Assembly: GCA_025356735.1 (NCBI GenBank)
Contig: JANXRT010000437.1
Span: 1 to 11,417 of the forward strand
Direction of reading: 5' to 3'
From: Acetobacteraceae bacterium
Lineage (GTDB): Bacteria > Pseudomonadota > Alphaproteobacteria > Acetobacterales > Acetobacteraceae
DNA length: 11,417 nt
Part shown: positions 8,600 to 11,417 of the stretch, piece after piece
Layout of the letters: each line of letters opens with the position of its first letter
How positions within the stretch are numbered: the stretch's first letter is position 1
The notes under the pieces: generated by a model
Databases searched by the model: none
What the model was told of the DNA's origin: nothing
The model's input: only the letters and a program-made list of their open reading frames with translations
Made by a program: the position numbers and the translations under genes

Positions 8600-9661
8600 A
8601 TGCTTGAGCTGTTTCTGACATGGTGGGCGCAGCAGATGCGCGACCTGCTGCCGCGACGCTGGCGCGGCGGGCGCAAGCCGATGGACGCCCTGATCGTCGC
8701 GCCGCGCCTGCCGCTCGATGGTCCCCCGCTGCTTGATGCGACACCGCCGGTTGTCGAGCTGATCCGCCGCCGCCGGGGGGAACACGATCTGGGCCTGTTC
8801 GTGCTCGACGGCGCTGGCGCCACGTCGTTGCGCGGGGCAATAGCCAGGCAGAAGCGGCTGCCGGTGATCCTGCGTCTGGCGCCGGCGACGCTGCTGGAAC
8901 GCGCCGTGGTGCTGCCGCTGCTCGCCGAGCGTGAACCGGAGCGGGTGCTGGAATACGAGATGGACCGGTTCACGCCGTTCCGAGCCGGCGAGCTGTTCTG
9001 GAGCTGGGCGGTCGAGCGGCGCGACCGGGCGCGCGGCCAGCTCCACATGCGCCTCAGCTTCGTGCCGAAAATCCTGATCCAGCCGTTGCTGGAGGCGATG
9101 CGGCAGGCCGGCGTCACGCCGGTCCGGCTGGAGGCGCCATCTCCTTCGGGCGAGCCTCGCAGCATCGAGCTGGAACGGGCACGGACATCGGGCGACCGCT
9201 GGCGCCGGCGTGGCCTGGTCGCGGCCGGCGGCGTTTGCGCGGCCCTGGCGGTGGCCGTGCTGGTGCTGCCGTTCATGCTGCAGCAGGGGGCGAGCGCCAA
9301 CGTCGAGAAAAGGATCGCCGCGTTGCAGCCGCAGGTGACGCAGGCCGAGCGGCTGCGGCGCGAGATCGCGGCGCGGGTCGCCGGCACCGACGTGTTCGCC
9401 GCCGAGCAGGCGCGGGTCGGCGACACGCTCGAGGTGCTGGCGGCGCTGACCGCCATCCTGCCGGACGACACGTTCCTGACCGAACTGGCGCTGCGCCAGG
9501 GCAAATTGAGCCTCTCCGGCCAGTCCGCCGCCGCCGCCCGGCTCATTTCCGCCCTGTCGGCGGACCCGGTGATCCGCAATCCGGCCTTCGCCGCGCCGGT
9601 GACGAGGGTCGAGAACGGCCGCGCCGACCAGTTCTCGATCCGCGCCGAGATCGCGCCATGA
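8600..9661 (+). CDS. gspL: Type II secretion inner-membrane protein GspL (PilN-like C-terminus)
   Basis: A bitopic inner-membrane scaffold that in known systems recruits GspE through its cytoplasmic half and pairs with GspM. It has 353 residues, somewhat short for GspL. The cytoplasmic region (1-204) includes the conserved stretch ERVLEYEMDRFTPF (about 114-127), typical of GspL/PilM-like proteins of this group. A single membrane helix lies at about 205-228. The periplasmic part has a coiled-coil start (about 235-262) and a PilN/ferredoxin-like fold to the end, including LAALTAILPDDTFLTEL and LSGQSAAAARLISAL. The order E-F-H-I-J-L-M and the ATGA overlap with gspM support the call. ATG 8600 is the first start in frame after gspJ. 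The weak resemblance of the N-terminal 60 residues to the family leaves a later start (ATG 8681) possible. Confidence 0.85.
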   Translation: MLELFLTWWAQQMRDLLPRRWRGGRKPMDALIVAPRLPLDGPPLLDATPPVVELIRRRRGEHDLGLFVLDGAGATSLRGAIARQKRLPVILRLAPATLLERAVVLPLLAEREPERVLEYEMDRFTPFRAGELFWSWAVERRDRARGQLHMRLSFVPKILIQPLLEAMRQAGVTPVRLEAPSPSGEPRSIELERARTSGDRWRRRGLVAAGGVCAALAVAVLVLPFMLQQGASANVEKRIAALQPQVTQAERLRREIAARVAGTDVFAAEQARVGDTLEVLAALTAILPDDTFLTELALRQGKLSLSGQSAAAARLISALSADPVIRNPAFAAPVTRVENGRADQFSIRAEIAP

Positions 9662-10266
9662 GTGGCGCCCGGTCGCTGCCGACCGGCGTTGGCGGCCGGA
9701 TACTGGCACTGGGCCTGACCTTTCTGGTGCTCGTGGCGGTGTGGGTCGCCGCCGTGCAGCCGCTGGCCGACTGGTACGCCGACCGCGCCGACAGCCTGGC
9801 GCAGCGAACGGCGCTGGCGCGGCGCATGACCGATCTGGCGGCCTCCCTGCCCGCTCTCGCCGGCCAGCTCACCGGCGGCGGCACGCCGGCCGGCAACCCG
9901 CCCAGGGGAATGGTCGGCGCCACCTTGGCCGGCAACACCGACGCGGTCGCCGGTGCCGACCTGCAGCAGCGCGTGCAGGAAATGGCGGTTCGGGCGGGGG
10001 TCACCGTGACCAGCACGGAAACCCTGCCCGCCGCCGCGGCCGGAGCCTACCGGCGCATCGCGCTGCATCTGTCGGTGAACGCAACCTGGCCGGTATTGGT
10101 GGCGCTGCTGCAGACCATGGGCCAGGCCAGCCCGCGCATGCTGATCGACGACCTGCAGGTGCGCGGCTCCCGACTGATGACGCAGCCGGCCGAGCCGCCG
10201 CTCGAGGTCTCGTTCACTGTGTTCGGGTTTCGTGCCGACACCCCTGCGACCCGCAACGCGCCATGA
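9658..10266 (+). CDS. gspM: Type II secretion protein GspM, subtype b
   Basis: A 202-residue bitopic protein with a short cytoplasmic tail, one membrane helix (about 14-34, ILALGLTFLVLVAVWVAAV), a membrane-proximal coiled coil (about 40-70) and a periplasmic ferredoxin-like domain (about 100-195, from LQQRVQEMAVRAGVTVTSTE to LEVSFTVFGF). The pattern fits the T2SSM_b branch, in which this domain resembles PilO. It is expected to dimerise with GspL and stabilise the platform. ATG 9658 overlaps the gspL stop as ATGA, and its own stop overlaps the next gene as ATGA. The call rests on topology, the C-terminal pattern and position; overall sequence conservation in GspM is low. Confidence 0.83.
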   Translation: MSGARSLPTGVGGRILALGLTFLVLVAVWVAAVQPLADWYADRADSLAQRTALARRMTDLAASLPALAGQLTGGGTPAGNPPRGMVGATLAGNTDAVAGADLQQRVQEMAVRAGVTVTSTETLPAAAAGAYRRIALHLSVNATWPVLVALLQTMGQASPRMLIDDLQVRGSRLMTQPAEPPLEVSFTVFGFRADTPATRNAP

Positions 10267-10910
10267 GCCGGCTGCTCGTTGCTCTGGCAACCGCCTTGGT
10301 GCTTGTGGCGACTCTTGCGGTGGAATATCACAGCCGCTCCTCGGAGGATGCCGTCCTGACCCCCACATCGCGCCGGGCATCGCCGACGACGCAGCCCGGC
10401 GCGGCCGCGCCTGCGGCCGATCGCCACCAGGAGTGGGCGACGACAGTTCTGGCACGTCCTTTGTTCAGCCAGACCCGCCGTCCGCCAGCCACCGCCGCGG
10501 CGGCAAGCCCGGACGCTGCCGACCTCCCGAGGCTGACCGGCATCCTGGTCACCGGTGCCGTCCGCCACGCGATCTTTGCCGCGCCGGTGGGCGGCCACCC
10601 GACGGTTGCGACCGAGGGCGGTCGGCTGGGGGTGTACCGCATCCAGTCGATCGAGGCCGGCAAGGTCATCGTCATCGGACCGCAGGGAGCGGTCTCGCTA
10701 CGTCCGAGCTTCGCCATGGCCTCGGAAAAGGCGGCGGCGGACAGGCCAGGCGTTCCCGCCGCATCCGCGAGCGCCCCGCCGGCACCCGCGTCCGATGCCG
10801 GCAAGCCCTCCATCCTCGACCAGCTGCGTGCCTCGGCATCGCTCTCGATCGGCATACCGGGGCTGTCGCCGCCGTCCGCCGCCGAACCCGACGGCGGAAC
10901 CGCGAAGTGA
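10263..10910 (+). CDS. GspN/GspC-like type II secretion protein with HR-type domain
   Basis: A 215-residue bitopic protein: an N-terminal membrane helix (about 3-20), a Pro/Ala-rich linker, a compact domain at about 62-150, then a disordered Ala/Pro-rich tail. The domain starts ATTVLARPLFSQTRRPP and continues LTGILVTGAVRHAIFA, GGRLGVYRIQSIEAGKVIVIGPQG and SLRP, the pattern seen in the homology region of GspC and in PilP, and in proteins annotated as GspN next to GspM in Xanthomonas-like and alphaproteobacterial clusters. It lacks the size of the classical 250-residue GspN of Klebsiella. No other GspC candidate lies in the window, so I infer that it links the inner-membrane platform to the secretin N0 domain. 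ATG 10263 overlaps the gspM stop (ATGA), and its stop overlaps the GTG of gspD (GTGA). I leave the symbol blank because N and C are both defensible. Confidence 0.75.
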   Translation: MSRLLVALATALVLVATLAVEYHSRSSEDAVLTPTSRRASPTTQPGAAAPAADRHQEWATTVLARPLFSQTRRPPATAAAASPDAADLPRLTGILVTGAVRHAIFAAPVGGHPTVATEGGRLGVYRIQSIEAGKVIVIGPQGAVSLRPSFAMASEKAAADRPGVPAASASAPPAPASDAGKPSILDQLRASASLSIGIPGLSPPSAAEPDGGTAK

Positions 10911-11417
10911 GAAACGGCTGGGCCGCTTCGGTCCTGCTGTTCGGGCTTGCCGGCTGCGAGGCGCCGGTGCAGCCGGTGATCGAGGCGCTGGCGCCGCTGC
11001 CGGGCAACGGCAATGGCGGCGAGGCCGCGGCGCGCATCAACGGCGGCGCCGGCTCGCCCGAGGCGGCACGCACGGCGCAGGTCAGCTACGGCCAGAGCCA
11101 GAACGTCAGCGTCCGGTCGGAGCAGCCGGGCGGCGGCGGCAACATCTCGCTCGATTTCGCCGACACCGACATCCGCGAGGTCGTGGCGCAGATCCTCGGC
11201 ACCATCCTTAAGCTCAACTACACGATCGACCCGGCGGTGCGCGGCACCGCGACCTTGCGCACCACGAACCCGGTTTCGGCATCGCAGCTACTACCGGTGT
11301 TGCAGGCGCTGCTGGCCCAGAACAATGCGACCCTGCTGCAGTCGGCGGGCATCTACCGCGTGGTGCCGGCGGCCGCGGCCGGCGCGGCACCGGCGGCGGG
11401 CGGCGCGCCCGGCCTCG
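10907..11417 (+). CDS. gspD: Type II secretion secretin GspD, N-terminal part, runs off right edge
   Basis: Start of the outer-membrane secretin that forms the exit channel; 170 codons are visible. It begins at GTG 10907, overlapping the preceding stop as GTGA, and reads VRNGWAASVLLFGLAGC, a short lipoprotein signal peptide with lipobox LAGC at Cys17. A low-complexity Gly/Ala/Asn linker follows (about 18-75), then the N0 domain (about 78-152) with ISLDFADTDIREVVAQILG, LNYTIDPAVRGTATLRT and LLPVLQALLAQNNATLLQ, ending IYRVVP, the usual secretin N0/STN pattern. The N1-N3 and secretin-pore domains must lie beyond the edge. A secretin last in the operon is unusual, since gspD normally precedes gspE. 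No ATG opens the frame, so GTG is the likely start. The lipid anchor suggests outer-membrane targeting without a separate pilotin. Confidence 0.9.
   Translation, partial: MRNGWAASVLLFGLAGCEAPVQPVIEALAPLPGNGNGGEAAARINGGAGSPEAARTAQVSYGQSQNVSVRSEQPGGGGNISLDFADTDIREVVAQILGTILKLNYTIDPAVRGTATLRTTNPVSASQLLPVLQALLAQNNATLLQSAGIYRVVPAAAAGAAPAAGGAPGL

Noticed and set aside
8578..8601. Possible promoter TTGAAG/CATAAT before gspL.
   Set aside because: The boxes are only 12 bases apart and the -10 box overlaps the gspL start codon.
8210..9709. A 499-codon minus-strand frame over gspJ and gspL.
   Set aside because: It is rich in Arg, Gln, His and Gly, has no domain, and runs opposite a convincing GspL. 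It is a composition artefact.
8425..10455. A 676-codon open frame on the minus strand, opposite gspJ-gspN.
   Set aside because: It is antisense to five genes with clear family signatures and overlapping starts. Its translation is Arg/Ser/Ala-rich low complexity with no recognisable domain, as expected for antisense frames in GC-rich DNA.

Overview
The window is GC-rich DNA, densely packed with genes and with strong G/C preference at third codon positions. It reads as a proteobacterial chromosome. The bacteriophytochrome/heme oxygenase pair and the subtype-b GspM suggest an alphaproteobacterium, possibly Rhodospirillales/Acetobacteraceae. That placement is inference from gene content and composition, not from a marker gene.

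Left part (1-3258, + strand): a red/far-red photoreceptor module. The first gene is a hybrid bacteriophytochrome histidine kinase (PAS-GAF-PHY-HisKA-HATPase-REC), cut by the left edge just after the expected biliverdin-binding cysteine. It is followed 25 bases later by a BphO-type heme oxygenase, which would make the biliverdin chromophore. No separate response regulator is present, so the downstream target of the light signal cannot be read here.

Middle (3281-4021, - strand): a prepilin peptidase (GspO/PilD family) converges on the heme oxygenase gene and diverges from the gene cluster to its right. The space between the divergent starts (4022-4158 with the start chosen here) is the only sizeable non-coding region. 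It holds small dyads and a G-rich tract.

Right part (4159-11417, + strand): a type II secretion system operon in the order E-F-H-I-J-L-M-N-D, with D running off the right edge. Most junctions are 1-11 base overlaps (TGATG, ATGA, GTGA), consistent with one transcript and translational coupling. GspE is the ATPase and GspF the inner-membrane platform. GspH, I and J are minor pseudopilins to be processed by the nearby peptidase. GspL and M form the inner-membrane scaffold, the N-like protein probably does the job of GspC, and GspD is a secretin with a lipoprotein signal. No gspG (major pseudopilin), gspK or classical gspC lies in the window, although the flanks of their usual positions are present for G and K. 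They are either elsewhere in the genome or absent.

Nothing here is a clearly new system. The most useful leads are the incomplete pseudopilin set, the probable self-piloting lipo-secretin, and the altered knot motif in the phytochrome. No tRNA, rRNA, CRISPR array, insertion sequence or phage gene was recognised.
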